A DNA stretch of 64,000 bases from Takakia lepidozioides (GCA_030704615.1 CM060731.1:95460756-95524755), one strand, 5' to 3'. Numbered from the stretch's first letter, positions 44,813 to 56,774 are shown. Notes: generated by a model not told the origin, from the letters alone. Numbers and translations are program-made.

Positions 44813-45864
44813 TGTCGCGCGGCTTTTACTCACCCATCCCTTCGCTATCCGAGGCGGAAACTCCAAGATAGAAGAGTTGGAAATCTCTAAGTACTCAGCC
44901 CGCTCAGAACAATCAGTCATGACCTACAGCTAGTGTATCATGGGGGTGTTTCCTATTTGTTTTCCTTTCCGCATTCATGTTAGCTACCTGGCTATTGATA
45001 ATTAAGTATCAGTTTGCTTCATCAATCTATCGGATTCCATCAACTCATCCATTCATTCCACAGCTTCACTCAGATCTCTCTACATAGTGTGATTGTATCG
45101 TATAAGTATCAGATTATGATTTATCAGGTATCAGGCCGAAGCCATTGTGTCTCTAATCTGCTCTACAATATCACTACAGCTTTGCATATAACAAACATCT
45201 ACTAATCATCTCTCCTCCTTCACCGTGCTCTCCATCTTTGCTTCCGTTCTTGCTCTCCGCCCAATCCCCTCTCATGCATGACCAAGTAGTCTCCCCGTGA
45301 AGTCCCTTCCTTCAGTCCTTGCTCCTCACTTTATCTTCCTACCCGTGGCTCTAACCGTTTCCCTCACTAACCGTCGTCCGTGAACTAACATGTTCCGTTT
45401 GGAGGTGTTGTTCCCCACAGTCGTTCCCTGTCCTGCTCTCCGTTCCCTATGGTCGTGACAGCTGTGTCAAGCTGTGACTGGCTGTGTGAAACTGTGACGG
45501 GCTGTGACTGGCTGTGCGACTGTGTTTGGCTGTGTCGGGCTGTGACTGGCTGTGACGGGCTGTGTTGGCTGTGATGGCTGTGTCGGCTGTGTTGGCTGTG
45601 ATGGCTGTGTCGGGCTGTGACAAGCTGTGCTGACTGTGTCTGGCTGTGTTGGCTGTGACTGGCTGTGTGGCTGTGTCGGCTGTGACGACTGTGACGGGCT
45701 GTGTTGGCTGTGACGGGCTGTGTTGGACTGTGACGGACTGTGTAACCCCCTCTACAGTGCGCTGCTGTCACCTCTAAGGCTCCTGTTGGTCTCAGTCTGT
45801 GCAAAAATTAAGGGTACCCTACAGATCCCGTATAAATGTCTAAGTCCCAGACAGTCCTCTAACA
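44813..45864 (-). repeat. R2 5-prime LTR
   Basis: TGTCGCGCGG...CTAACA, 1052 bp. The same family as 52454-53499 but clearly diverged from it. It contains a CTGTG-rich minisatellite at about 45465-45745. Confidence 0.88.
45465..45745. repeat. CTGTGAC/CTGTGTCGG minisatellite within the R2 LTR
   Basis: Degenerate tandem units of about 9-14 bp (GGCTGTGAC, GGCTGTGTC). The related LTR at 52454-53499 has a homologous but shorter array (about 53108-53372). Confidence 0.88.
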
Positions 45865-46800
45865 CAAGGCAGTCGTCGTCTTTTAGTAGGGTTGCTGCCA
45901 GTGCCAATGCATGCGGGACGGTATCCTTTGACTTTGCATTCCAAGCGGGCACAATGTCATCTATGCCACATCCTCTACTAGACTGCCCGTCTGGGAGATC
46001 CACCATTACAAGGTCTGCTCCCGCTTTAGGGACTGTGCCACCCCTACGCAATGGCTCGGGGGAGCGGTGCCTCTCCAGAAACTCGTCGATATATCCCTAG
46101 GCTCTGGCCACTTACTCATTGTTCCTTTGGATGCAAGCCTGCGGATGACCAGCTCGAACCTGGTACCCCTTCTCGCAAAGAGATAGCCTCGTAAAGCAGC
46201 ACGGTTGAGAGCTGCATGCCCCGACCGTCACTTGTTCTTGCCCAAGCAGGGTTTCGAGAAGATCGATTCTTTCGCTCAATCTGGAAGTTGTGTAGGGCGT
46301 CTGTAAACGCCAGTTGGTTGTCTACCCTCTGAGCACCATCTCATCCACACCCTCTACACTTTGATTGCCAGCACGCCTTGTGCCGGGGGGGGGTTGCCTG
46401 CCCTGTGGTGGGTGTCTTCTTCGGTTTCTGTTTCATTTTCCTTGGTTTCTTCTTGGCCACCACTTCTTCCAGAGCTGTATTCGTTTGTTGCAGGTGTGCG
46501 GCAGCGACAACTGCAGCCTCCTCGGCACCTCTTCCGTCAATGGCTCCATGTGAGTTGGTGCAGCCAGTTCGTTCTTGGTGTACTTCTTATACACTTCCAG
46601 TTCAACGTCAGGAATGATATCGGTGGGCAAATCTAGCCACCAGTAGCAGGGCAGATGCGTGACTTTAGCGTACTCGCCCAACTGCCTGCCGTTGTACATT
46701 GTGCAGTCTGATCGGAGGCTGGCCCATTGTGTGACACTGGCTGGAATACACCTGATATGCTTGTTGGCGAGCAAATAAAAGTTTATGTACCTGTTGCAGT
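45865..46800 (-). pseudogene. AB5: exon 7 of a fifth AB lineage, interrupted by R2
   Basis: The exon starts at 46800 after an acceptor (CAG at 46801-46803), the same position as AB2 exon 7. N-terminal part Y-I-N-F-Y-L-L...P-C-Y-W-W-L-D-L-P matches AB3 Y-I-N-F-A-L-I...P-W-Y-V-D-L-P. Further on, D-L-V-M-V-D-L-P-D-G and A-T-L-L-K-D-D-D-C-L-V match the methyltransferase-like core. Frames change between 46433 and 46051, so there are indels. R2 cuts it off directly after the D-D-D-C-L-V strand. The most diverged AB copy in the window, and it still keeps D-x-P-D-G. Confidence 0.78.
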
Positions 46801-46879
46801 GCACCAAAGTCGACGTCAGGACAGACATTGGCCTGATAGTTATGAGAAGTGTAGGATATGAAAACCGAACCTTTTTGTC

Positions 46880-47442
46880 TCTCACCACATGCAGTAGTCG
46901 GCAGCGACTATGACACGAAATAATTCGATGGCAGTGTCATAATCGGTGACGACTACGACTCCGCACTGTGGGTTAGCCATCCACCCAGCTGGGTAATACC
47001 GGAATAAGGGTGTACATTATATGGCATGGATTCGAAAGACCCACCACATAGTCGTTGCCGACTGTGGAATTGAGTTAGTTTTTAATTTGTGGGCTAAAGT
47101 CACGCCCTTCTTGGAATAGTCGGCAGCAGCTATGATTCCCTAAAGGGCAAAACATGTGTCATAATCGGTGGCGACTATGACCAGGCCAACTTTGGTTACG
47201 ACAGGGCCGGCTTTCTAAAGTCATTGCCGACTATACCCAATGGATACCCTATACCCAACGGCTACCCTATATTGAATTGAGTTAGTTTTCTATTTGCGGG
47301 TAGTAGTCACGACCCACTTGCAATAGTCGGTAGCGACTATGAAGCCCTAAGGGGCAAAACCTCTGTCATAGTCGGTGGCGACTATGACCAGGCTTAATTG
47401 ACAGCGCCAGCTTACTATAGTCATTGCCGTCTATACCCAATG
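46880..47442. repeat. Palindrome array of a fifth type in the AB5 intron
   Basis: Repeated dyads such as CATAGTCGGTGGCGACTATG, AATAGTCGGTAGCGACTATG and their degenerate versions, at about 46890, 46940, 47050, 47120, 47160, 47220, 47320, 47370 and 47420. It lies directly upstream of AB5 exon 7, that is, in the intron that holds the arrays of AB1 and AB2, but with a different arm and core sequence. Confidence 0.85.
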
Positions 47443-48352
47443 GCTCGTGTGCCTCCTCCACGGCCCACTCCCTTGCTGACAGAAGGTTTATTCGCCCTCC
47501 CATGGGCTTGGGCGTTTCCGACACTCATAAGAACTCGCCACCATTCCCACATGGCACCGTGACTACTCTCTTGCGGCCATCTATGACCGCTCCGGATTTG
47601 CTCAAACAGGTCATCCCCAAAATGAGATCCACTCCATCGATCTCGCAGATGGTGAAGTTCTCACGTCCCTCCCAACTCCCCAGTTGAAGAGGAACATCAA
47701 ACGCCAACCTTGTCGCCAATTGTGGTTCTCCTTTGGCAGAACGCACCTCAATAGAGGCCCCCACGTCACTTGTCGGGAGTCCCAGCTTTTGTGCCGTTGC
47801 CGGTGTCATGAAGGAGTGCAACGCTCCTGTGTCCACCAACAACGACACGTTAGTTCCGGATATTATCCCATCCACGAACAATAACTGACTCCCTTTACGT
47901 AAGGGGCTAGTTTCCTGATACAACTCACAAGAAAATTTGCCTACATTGCAAGTCCTAGCGACCACCGCTTCCACCAAGCGACTGATGGTATCTTCCGACA
48001 GCTCTGTGGTCGTCCGAGTCATGTTCAATTGTCGGGGCTTCGTGCACTTCTTGGCCATGTGCCCGGGCTCCCCGCAATTGAAATACACTCCATCAAAGGT
48101 CGCCTTCTGTCCGCCATAGGCCACTCCACCCGCTTTTCCTTTCGAAGCACCGGGTGCCGCCTTGACTTGTGAAGGCCCTCCCTTCGATTTCCACGTGCCA
48201 TTGTCGCCGAGTGGCCTATCCCACTTCTTTTTCCGGTCGGAAGGAGTCACCTTCCCGCCGGGTCTTCTTGTGGTTCAGCTCCGTACGGCCTTGTCTTTCA
48301 CCCTTAGGGACATCTGAGAAACATTCAGCCCTCTCAATTGCCTCGTTCAAAG
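47443..48352 (-). pseudogene. gag: R5: chromovirus gag-protease fragment
   Basis: Homologous to R1 7220-8135, minus strand, open over 47525-48250. It keeps the protease L-V-D-T-G-A-L-H-S-F and the frame after K-S-G-A-V-I-D-G-R, which shows that R1 lost a base there. The zinc knuckle has lost its first cysteine (Y-F-N-C-G-E-P-G-H in place of C-F-N-C). Truncated on the left by AB5 intron sequence and on the right by the R4 LTR. Confidence 0.88.
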
Positions 48353-48877
48353 TGTCGTGCACATACGTATCGCTACACAACTACATCGTTGTCCAAACCA
48401 CACCACACATATATGCACAATAAAGTAGTCTACCACAATGATAAGAAAAGCTAAGAACACACTCTTAACACAAGAAACATGAAATCCATCTCGTCATCAC
48501 TCTTTCAGATAATAGTCGAGCCAGGGGCACCCCAAGCTATGGGGACTCCACCCCACAACAACCTATCATCCCATCATAAGCACACTCAGTTCTAAACGAT
48601 GAAGGAGCTCGGTCGCGCAGGCTCAACTCGAGAGAGATGAGTTGCGCGACTGACGCTCTCGTGAAGATAAGACAGTTCAGGTGTCAAACTAAACTTGACA
48701 CCTGATTTAACACTTGACCTAAATCCAAGTGTTAAATACAAATAACTAGCTTTATTCTAGTTAGTTTCACACTGTGCTTATTTAACTTATCAGCTGTCGT
48801 GCGCATACGTATCGCTACACAACTACATCGTTGTCCAAACCACACCACACATATATGCACAATAAAGTAGTCTGCCA
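48353..48877 (-). repeat. R4 3-prime LTR (probable) with 83-bp direct repeats at its ends
   Basis: 48353-48435 and 48795-48877 are near-identical (TGTCGTGC[A/G]CATACG ... GTAGTCT[A/G]CCACA). On the minus strand the bases before 48877 read GCTAGGGGGGCG, a polypurine tract, so 48877 is probably the start of the R4 3-prime LTR. The middle holds two perfect hairpins (48681-48701 GTGTCAA/TTGACAC; 48706-48736 TTTAACACTTG/CAAGTGTTAAA). An alternative is a small terminal-repeat element (TRIM) abutting R4. Confidence 0.6.
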
Positions 48878-49139
48878 CAATCGCCCCCCTAGCTGGTGGA
48901 TAGGTCCCTCTAACTCCAGATAGCTACAAGATGTAATAGCCACAACCGTACTAAGTCCTCTATCACTGTCCCTATTGTACTCAAACTCTAAAGACCAAGA
49001 GGCCGGGTACAAGAGTAGCCCCATCGTTAGTCGCCGTCTTGCAATCTGTGAACTTGAGCCAGGATCTCGTGTGTTCAAGGTTTCCTAGTAGCTTGGCCTT
49101 GCATTTCTTGTTAGCCTCCCATGGTTGTATCCACTCCCA

Positions 49140-52115
49140 CTATCCAATGCATTGTGGACATAACCAATCCCCATCTGGAACCATCTCAAGAGGTGGAGTC
49201 AAGCATCCCATATGCCAACCTCTAGAGCATCGATCACACACCAGCATGGTGGCTGCCCCTTTAGCAGACCCACACAACATGCACCTCAAACTTGCAGATA
49301 CCACTGCCAAGTTTGGGTCAATCCTGCCATCGACATTCGGAAGGTGACATGGCGCACAATTACGCACATGGTCCTTCCAAGTTATGCCATCCTGACCCTC
49401 CAAGACCAAGACGCCTGAGGGCAAAACCTCTCGAACCCTCAAAATATCACGTCTTGCAGTCACATCCAAGGTCGTAGGAGCAGTCTGCTGCAGATAGATA
49501 TAGTCACCAGGGTTGAATCTCCGAACCCCAGGACGATAGCCCCCACCACGTATGGTAGCATACCTCAACGTATCACAGTGTTGTGCAATGGCAAGGTTCT
49601 CGAAAGCCATGGGCATGACTTTCTTGAACAACTCTGCACGCTACTCACATGCACGTGCCCACACGTCCAGATCGTCAAGGTTAAGAAATGTAGCAGCTTC
49701 CCTGCGAATGGATGTAGGCAAATCCGGCTCTCGGCCAAAGAGAAGAAAGTATGGTGAGAAGGAGGCAAGTGATGCTTGCTTGCTGAACCTGTAGCCCATG
49801 GCTAACCAGGGTAACTGAAGGTCCCAATTTCCTAGGTGTCCCTTCTGCAAGCCATACTTGCGCAAACCCCTCTTTACTGTCTGAACAACTCTCTCTGCCA
49901 AGCCATCGGCCTCAGGATGATCCCGAGAAGTGGTGCGGTGGTCTATCAAGGCCTTGTCACACAAAGCCTGAAACTCCCCCAAGAACTCTCTCCCTTGGTC
50001 CGTGAGTACCTCAGCTGGAGCACCGAATCGGCTAAGCACACAATCCAAGAATGCATACGCAGCTCCCTCACTAGCCTTATCAGGCAATAGAACCAACTCA
50101 ATCCACTTGGAGAAGTGCTCCACCATCACCGACACGTACTTGTTGTGGCGCATGGTCAGTGGCAACGGCCCTGCGAAGTGAAGACTCCACCTGTAGCCCA
50201 ATCCCATGATCGGAAGAGGGTGCAATTGTGGAGTAGGGGCGTTGAATGAAGCACGCACCCTGTCACACACCATGCACCTAGCCACAAATTGTTGCACCTC
50301 TGTGTGCATACCACGCCACCAATACTGCCCCTGCAGTAGACTATGAGTGCGTCGCACCCCAAAATGCCCCAACTCCTCATGGGCATGCCGCACTAACCGT
50401 CCCCGCTGTGTTGGGTGAGGCACAATCCTCACTCAACCATCCTCCCACACTCGGAGCAGGTGTGTCCCCTCCCACTTGAACCTCTTGGCTCGTTGTAGGA
50501 TCCGATCCCTCTCCTTGGCAGTCACAGTGGCTGCCGTGTCTCCAGTGCGAAGATAGTCCAACACAGCTGAATCCTCATGTATATCTTTGGCGCCACCTTG
50601 CTCATTGCTGGCCTCAGGGTCCTCAGACACTTGATCCACAGTCATCCCTGTTGCAGGTCCAACCTGGCCTTCCGCTGCCAAGATACACAGAAATGCAGAT
50701 GCATGCCATCCGGGCACCATCTCCTCGTCCGTCTCACCATGCCACCAAGCTCCAGTGTCATCCTGCTGGCTCGTGCATGGATTGCGACTCAACCCATCTG
50801 CATTGCGATTGACCAAACCCGGTCGATGCACCACCTGAAAGTCATACTCTTGAAGGATGAGTGCCCACCGTGCAAGCTTCCCCGTAAGCTTGTCTGACTC
50901 CATCAACCACTTGAGTGGTTGGTGATCCGTGACAAGGGTGAAGAGATTACCGTATAGATAGCACCTGAAGTGTGCCACGGCCCACACTGCAGCTAAGCAT
51001 TCTCCCTCATATGAGCTATACTTAGACTCGGCAGCATTGTTTGAGCGGCTAGCGTAAGCCACTACAAACTCTCTTCCCTCATCATCCACCTGTGTGAGCA
51101 CCGCTCCAAGCCCCAACATGCTCCAATCCGTATGCAGCTGAAAATGACGCCCCCTGATAGGTCGTCTCAAGATGGGCGCCGAGGTCAACCTCGCCTTGAG
51201 CTCTTGAAAAGCTTGTTCTTGCTCATCTTCCCACTGCCACTCCTGGTCCACCTTGGTCAGCTTGGTTAGAGCCTTTGCAATGGCACTAAATCCCTTAACA
51301 AACCGTCTATAATAGTTTGCTAACCCCATGAAAGCTTGAACTCGGCTCACATCCGTGGGGCGTGGAACCTGTGCAATGGACTCTACCTTAGTCTGCTGTA
51401 CCCCCAATCCTCCAGGGTATATCATGTGACCCAGATACTCAATCTGGTTGTGGAAAAACTTGCACTTTCCCGGATGTAACTTCAATCCGTGCGCCCTCAA
51501 GTGCTCAAATACCCCCTGAAGGTGTCTCTCATGCTCCTCCACCGTAGCACTAAAGATGATGATGTCATCTATGTAGCACCGAGCAAACTCCACCCCTGCT
51601 ATAATCCTGTCCATGACTCTTTGAAACTCAGCAGGAGCGTTTTTAAGCCCAAATGGTAAGAACCGCCACTGGTATAGGCAATCTTTCCCGTGCTCATTGA
51701 TCCCCCAGAATGTCGTCTTTTGCTTATCCGCCTCCTTGATCGGCAACTGGTGATATCCGGATCGTAAATCCAACATGCTAAAGACCTTGGCATGCCCAAT
51801 GGCATCAAAGATCTCCTCTGGTGTCGGCATGGCATACCTATCGGACTTGGTCTGACGATTTACAGGCCGGTAATCACCGCACATACGTCTCTCCGTCCAA
51901 TTGCCATAGACATCCTTCTTGGCTGGCATCACTGTGGCTGAAGCATACTCTCCACCTGAGAGCTCCACCAAACCTGCCTCCCAGAGATCTTGAGTCCTCA
52001 TCTGAATCAAAGACCTCTCCATGTCACTGTATCTATAGGGTCTCCGAAAGATTGGCGTGTCAGTGGCCAACTCAATACGGATCTCTTGACCCTTCAGTGC
52101 TCCCAAGTCCTTCAA
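49140..52115 (-). CDS. pol: R4 pol: Ty3/gypsy RT, RNase H, integrase with C-terminal PHD finger
   Basis: Three open pieces in one frame order. 50433-52115: RT ([19 protein letters not shown], catalytic Y-I-D-D-I-I-I-F) and RNase H (V-V-H-R-P-G-L-V-N-R-N-A-D-G-L-S-R). 49641-50432: integrase with H...H...C-M-V-C zinc region, T-D-Q-G-R-E-F and G-L-A-E-R, but H-F-A-G-P-L where D-F-x-G-P is normal, so the first catalytic Asp is replaced. 49140-49631: linker and a perfect C4-H-C3 PHD finger (about 49146-49286: C-M-L-C, C-D-R-C-S-R-G-W-H-M-G-C, D-W-L-C-P-Q-C). Stops at 50433 (TGA) and 49641 (TAG) break the polyprotein. No chromodomain. The PHD finger probably reads histone H3 tails for integration targeting (inference). 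Confidence 0.9.
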
Positions 52116-52453
52116 ACTGATGGCAAAGCAATTCCTGTAAGCCCTCAGTAACCGCCGTATACGTTGTCTCTCTCCTCCGGCGACAATGGGTCCAATGTCA
52201 GGCTCCCAATTGTCCTCCGTGACTGCAACCTTGAGTCCAGCAGGCTTAGAGGTAGAAGACGTGTCCCATGGTTGCTATGCTACAACCTCTTGAGCAGTGA
52301 CCACTGCCTCCTCTGTCAGTGACAATGTCTCACCCTGCCCCATCATCCCATCCTTGAGGACCTCCTCAACCCGAGAAAAATCCCCAACCTGATCCATCAC
52401 CGCCGCCTTGGCTGCCAACTCCTTATGACCCTCGAGCACCTCCCACGTGTGCC
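52116..52453 (-). other. R4 sequence upstream of RT, truncated
   Basis: Continuation of R4 without a long open frame, cut by the LTR at 52454. Gag and the 5-prime LTR of R4 are absent from the window. Confidence 0.5.
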
Positions 52454-53499
52454 TGACGCGCGGCTTTTACTCACCCATCCCTTCGCTATCCGAGGCGGGA
52501 ACTCCAAGATAGAAGAGTTGGAAATCTCTAACCACTCAGCCCGCTCAGAACAATCAGTCATGACCTACAGCTAGTGTATCATGGGGGTGTATCCTATTTA
52601 TTTTCCTTCCCGCATTCATGTTAGCTAGTTACCTTACTGTTGGTATTTAAGTATCAGTTTGCTTCAGCAATCTATTGGATTCCATCAACTCATCCATTCA
52701 TTCCACAGCTTCACTCAGATCTCTCTACACAGTGTGAGTATGAAGTATGTATCAGATTAGTATCTATCAAGTATCAGGCTGAAGCCATGGTATCTCTATT
52801 CTGCTCTACATTACAACTCTACTTCTTGCATTCAGCAAGTATCAACAGATCGTTCTCCTCCTACTCTGTGCTCTCCCTCTTTCTGCTCAGAGATGCGCTC
52901 TCTGCTTCATTTCCAAGTTCTGATTTCCCCCCGAAGTCATCCCCCACTCCTTCCCCAAGTGATTCCCCAAGAAGTGATCATTTTTCAGTCCTCGCTCCTG
53001 GCTTTATCTTCCTACCCGTTGTTCTAACCGTTTCCCTCACTAACCGTCATCCGTGAACTAACATGTTCTATTGCAGATGTTGTTCCCCACAGTCGTTCCC
53101 TATGGTCGTGACAGCTGTGTCAAGCTGTGACTGGCTGTGTGAAACTGTGACGGGCTGTGCGACTGTGTTGGGCTGTGACGGGCTGTGTCGGGCTGTGATT
53201 GGCTGTGCGACTGTGTTGGGCTGTGTCAGGCTGTGTCGGGCTGTGATTGGCTGTGTGGCTGTGATGGGCTGTGTCGGACTGTGACGGGCTGTGTTGGCTA
53301 TGACGGGCTGTGTCGGACTATGACGGGCTGTGTTGGCTGTGTCGGGCTGTGTTGGACTGTGACGGGCTGTGTAACCCCCCCCCCCCCTAAAGTGCGCTGC
53401 TATCACCCCTAAGGCTCCTGTTGGTCTCAGTTTGTGCAAAAATTAAGGGTACCCCACAGATCTCGTAAAAGTGCCTAAGTCCCAGACAGTCCTCTAACA
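52454..53499 (-). repeat. R3 3-prime LTR (R2 family)
   Basis: TGACGCGCGG...CTAACA, 1046 bp, homologous over its length to 44813-45864. Its element-strand upstream bases (53516-53500) are a polypurine tract, so it is a 3-prime LTR and belongs to a different copy from R2. The internal CTGTG minisatellite is at 53108-53372. Confidence 0.87.
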
Positions 53500-53516
53500 T
53501 TACCCCTTCCCCTCTC
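53500..53516 (-). promoter_or_regulatory. R3 polypurine tract
   Basis: GAGAGGGGAAGGGGTAA on the element strand directly before the LTR start TGTTAGAGG. Confidence 0.85.
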
Positions 53517-53690
53517 AAAAAGCCGTGTCCTCACGGTTTACTGTTTGGGATTTGTAACCCTTTGTGAGCGAGCACCCTTCTGACGGTTAGAGTCTCGTGA
53601 AGGACTCCGTGTGCGAGCCTGTGTCCTGTCACTGGTTGAGGGAGATGATTGAACACTACCTAGATATGTTAGTCCCTCTGGAGGCTGATA

Positions 53691-56434
53691 TCAAGGTAAT
53701 CTCTCAGGCATAGGAGACCCCCGTCGCTTCTTCTCTGCCATCTGAATTGCATAGTCATCTGCCATGTCAAAGGAGTCCGCTGAAGAAACTGTTGTATCAG
53801 AATCCTCGTCCCCCCTGAGGTGTTTTAACTGTCGAACTTTAACTGGAATTCTCTGGGGCATACAATGTTGTCCCACCATGTCTGGAAGTTTAAACTGTAA
53901 AACTTGTTGTAAGCGCTGAATTGCAAAATTGGTGAAGACCCTGAGCTCCTTGTCTGTCCATGTGAGTGGGGTTACCAATGACTTGTGAATTGTGCAAATA
54001 TTTCCATGCCTCATGTCCCTTAAAGAAAATATCGTCAGGCCCGAATTTCTGTGTTGACAAATTGTTCCAGGCCGCATGAAACCATGAACGAATCTGAGAA
54101 TCCTTTTGCATCATAACTTTTGCCTCATATAGGTACATATGAGGTGGCACTGAAGGTAAGACCCAATGATCCCCACTGGAATAACTCAAAAAGCGCGTTT
54201 GCATCTTCTGCTGCTCAATGTGATAACGTACCAGAAAACAAGCAGCGTAGTATAACCCGCAGCCCATGACAATACTTGCTACTTCTTTGGTCTTGGTATA
54301 AATGAATCCATGTACAACTTGGAAGGCAATTAATTCCTTCAAGATGGTACTTGCCTCATGCCAGTACTGTGCAAAGTGATGATCCTCAATTGGTCGATTG
54401 TTCGGAAGAACTTTAGTCCTAGTTGCCACTGGCAGCCAAATGCGCATGATTTGATAGTAATGTGCCAACGACTGCGGAGGACTAAATTCCTTCCAAGCCA
54501 AATCCAACACAATGGGAATTTGGTTGAAGGGCATAATCATAGCCCGACTGTACTCCCGTGCAGCAGGAGTTTTAGGTGGGTTAAAAGCAGCATTCCCCCA
54601 TACCTCAGGCTGTGGTGGCTGTGGTGGCTGTGGTGTGGCTGTAGTAACAACAGGGTCAGCTATTGGCACAGTGAGTTGTTGTGGTGTTGGTGGCACTGGC
54701 TCTTGTACCATTGGCATCTCCTGCACCCCCTGAAAAGCCAAAGTTCTGGCTTGTAAATAAGAAGCCCTCAGCTGTTCCTCAGGTACAAAGACTCTCTTGT
54801 CGATATTTGGAGTGAGGTCCTCCACCTGAGTTTGCAGGCCGTCTACATCCTCCTGTAACTCCGCTATTCTACTATAGACATTGTCTATAGTAGTTGTGGC
54901 AATGTTCTGCACTTGCAGTCTGAGCTCATTCATCTCGCTTTGGGTGAGCTTTCGTGGTGCTTTGCCTTCCACCGGCCCTTGTGCTAACCAGACCTGCATA
55001 AGGTGGTCATCCACCAAGTTGCTTGTGGTACCCCTGAGAGTCTGAGAGTCTGTTCCTCTGTGAGCCTGTACACATATATTTGCTGTTGTAAAGCCTTTAT
55101 GCGCTTCTGAGGTTCAACCAAATTCGCATATGCAGCAGCCAGATTATTGGCTTCCTTCCAAGCCTTGTTAGCCACAGAGTGTTCATTTCTATTTACCATG
55201 AGCGTTTGTTGCAACTCCAGGATGTACCTCTCTTGGTCAGCTTCAACCTGCCTGTATTGCTTGAAAGTATTCTCATTGCGACAGATTGTATTCTTCATAT
55301 CGACAATGAGTTTCGTTTGCTCGACATTCTCTGCCTCTGCCTTCGTACATCTTTCCGCTTGACTGTTAATTTCTATTGTAGCTTGGTCAAGCATAGTTGT
55401 GAGTGTAGCACATTGTATGGCCATCCTGTCATGCACTGTTTGTAACTCCGTATGTAGTGTATTCACTTCTTGCAACTTGCTTTCATGCTTCACCTGCATT
55501 TGGTATAGCTGTTGCTTATGTGCTTCGTGCAACTAGTCTTGGCGAGGCCTGCCTCAATCAATTGTTCCTTGGCCAATTGCAAAGCCGCTTCCTTACTCTC
55601 TAAGTCTTGCTGCATCTTGAAAGTGACCTCTTCATTGATCTTGTTTGCACACTCAGTGGCAAGTCGAGCCTGAAACTCCTTCCTGAGTTCCTCCCTCAAA
55701 GCTGCCAATTGGGAAGTTGGAACATTGGATTTGACATAAGTGCCCAACAAATTAAGTGTCCTGCTTATGGAACTCATAAGCATGGCTTGTTGAGGGTCAT
55801 CATGGTGAGCTTGTTGCTGTTCTCCCTGATCCTCAATAGTGTGATGCCTCACGAACCACTCAGGCCATTGCCCCACCAGATTTTCTTCCTGCATCACTTC
55901 ATCCGTCACAGGTGCTGCAGTGTCTTGACATTCTACCTGTGGTACCTCCGTCACAGGTGTGCGTATTATATGCACCGCAGGGTTTCCCCTGGACAATCGC
56001 TGCACCTCCGGAATCACTGTTTCCCTGACCAGACCAGAATTTTCATATAGAAGGTCCCCCTTCTCAATTTCTGCCACCACCTGTTCTGTAGTGGGAATAT
56101 CTAACCCTTCTTTCTCCAAATCAATTATTTCTGGTGGAACTGCATGGACAACTTGTGGTAACTCTGTGACAAGCCGATCATCTGGCTGTGATGGCTGTGA
56201 TACTGAAGTAACTTCCTCTTCCCTCTCTGAAGGTCCTGCTTCCAATAATAGCAGCTCTCTGTGCTGCTGTGCCCCTTCCTGCACAAGAGCTTGGGAAACA
56301 CTATCATGCGGTTTTCGCGAAGCCAGTGGATCCGCCACTATAGTCTTTCCCCGCCTCTGTTGTCCAACAAGTACGGTATGTGTAATTTCGGGATGGTACT
56401 TAACGAAAATGCGGCGCCGCATTTGCATTTTCAC
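53691..56434 (-). CDS. R3 3-prime ORF: coiled-coil protein of unknown function
   Basis: Three overlapping open pieces read 5-prime to 3-prime on the minus strand: 55490-56434 (acidic, Q/E-rich, then L-R-E-E-L-R-K-E-F and a long amphipathic helix), 54984-55532 (heptad-rich coiled coil), 53890-55017 (coiled coil, proline-rich spacer, then a globular W-rich region: W-K-E-F-S-P-P-Q-S, S-W-F-H-A-A-W-N-N-L), and 53691-54077 (acidic tail). The frames overlap at about 55510 and 55000, so two frameshifts split one protein of about 900 residues. It sits between pol (lost) and the 3-prime LTR, the place of an env-like or extra ORF in plant gypsy elements. No signal peptide or membrane segment is evident, so an envelope role is not supported. 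The first dozen codons come from a palindrome of element 4, so the true start is lost. Confidence 0.6.
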
Positions 56435-56774
56435 TCTAACTCATCAGACACTGGGACGGAAATGCCATGATATGTGAACACGTGGACAATGAAATTGCGG
56501 CATATGTCTGCACTCTGTCTGACTGAAGTGGCAGGAGGCTGCGCGGCCTGACCGTTGGTAAATGATGTTTGTTTTTCGGACGACAGGCGTACCCTTGACA
56601 ATTCGAATTTCGTAATGACGCATAGTCCACGAGGAGACACTTTCGTCCAAGCCTTTCGAACCCAAGTGGTGCATCACCGCCGTTTCATCTTCTTTTGTCG
56701 TGTCTAGTCAGTCACCCCTCGCGCGCCCTTTCCATCTGCACTCTTCGCCTCTTTTCCCTGTTTCTGTTTTTCTT

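Larger units (their letters stand above)
40945..45864 (-). mobile_element. R2: Ty3/gypsy element, 5-prime half (LTR, leader ORF, gag, protease)
   Basis: Minus-strand element whose 5-prime LTR is at 44813-45864 and whose pol lies beyond element 3 at 25367-27701. It interrupts AB5 (junction 45864/45865). The other LTR is not present because element 2 cuts pol at 25366. Confidence 0.88.

Noticed and set aside
53691-56434. Envelope-like protein in R3
   Set aside because: Position fits, but no signal peptide, membrane span or cleavage motif is visible; coiled coil alone is not enough.
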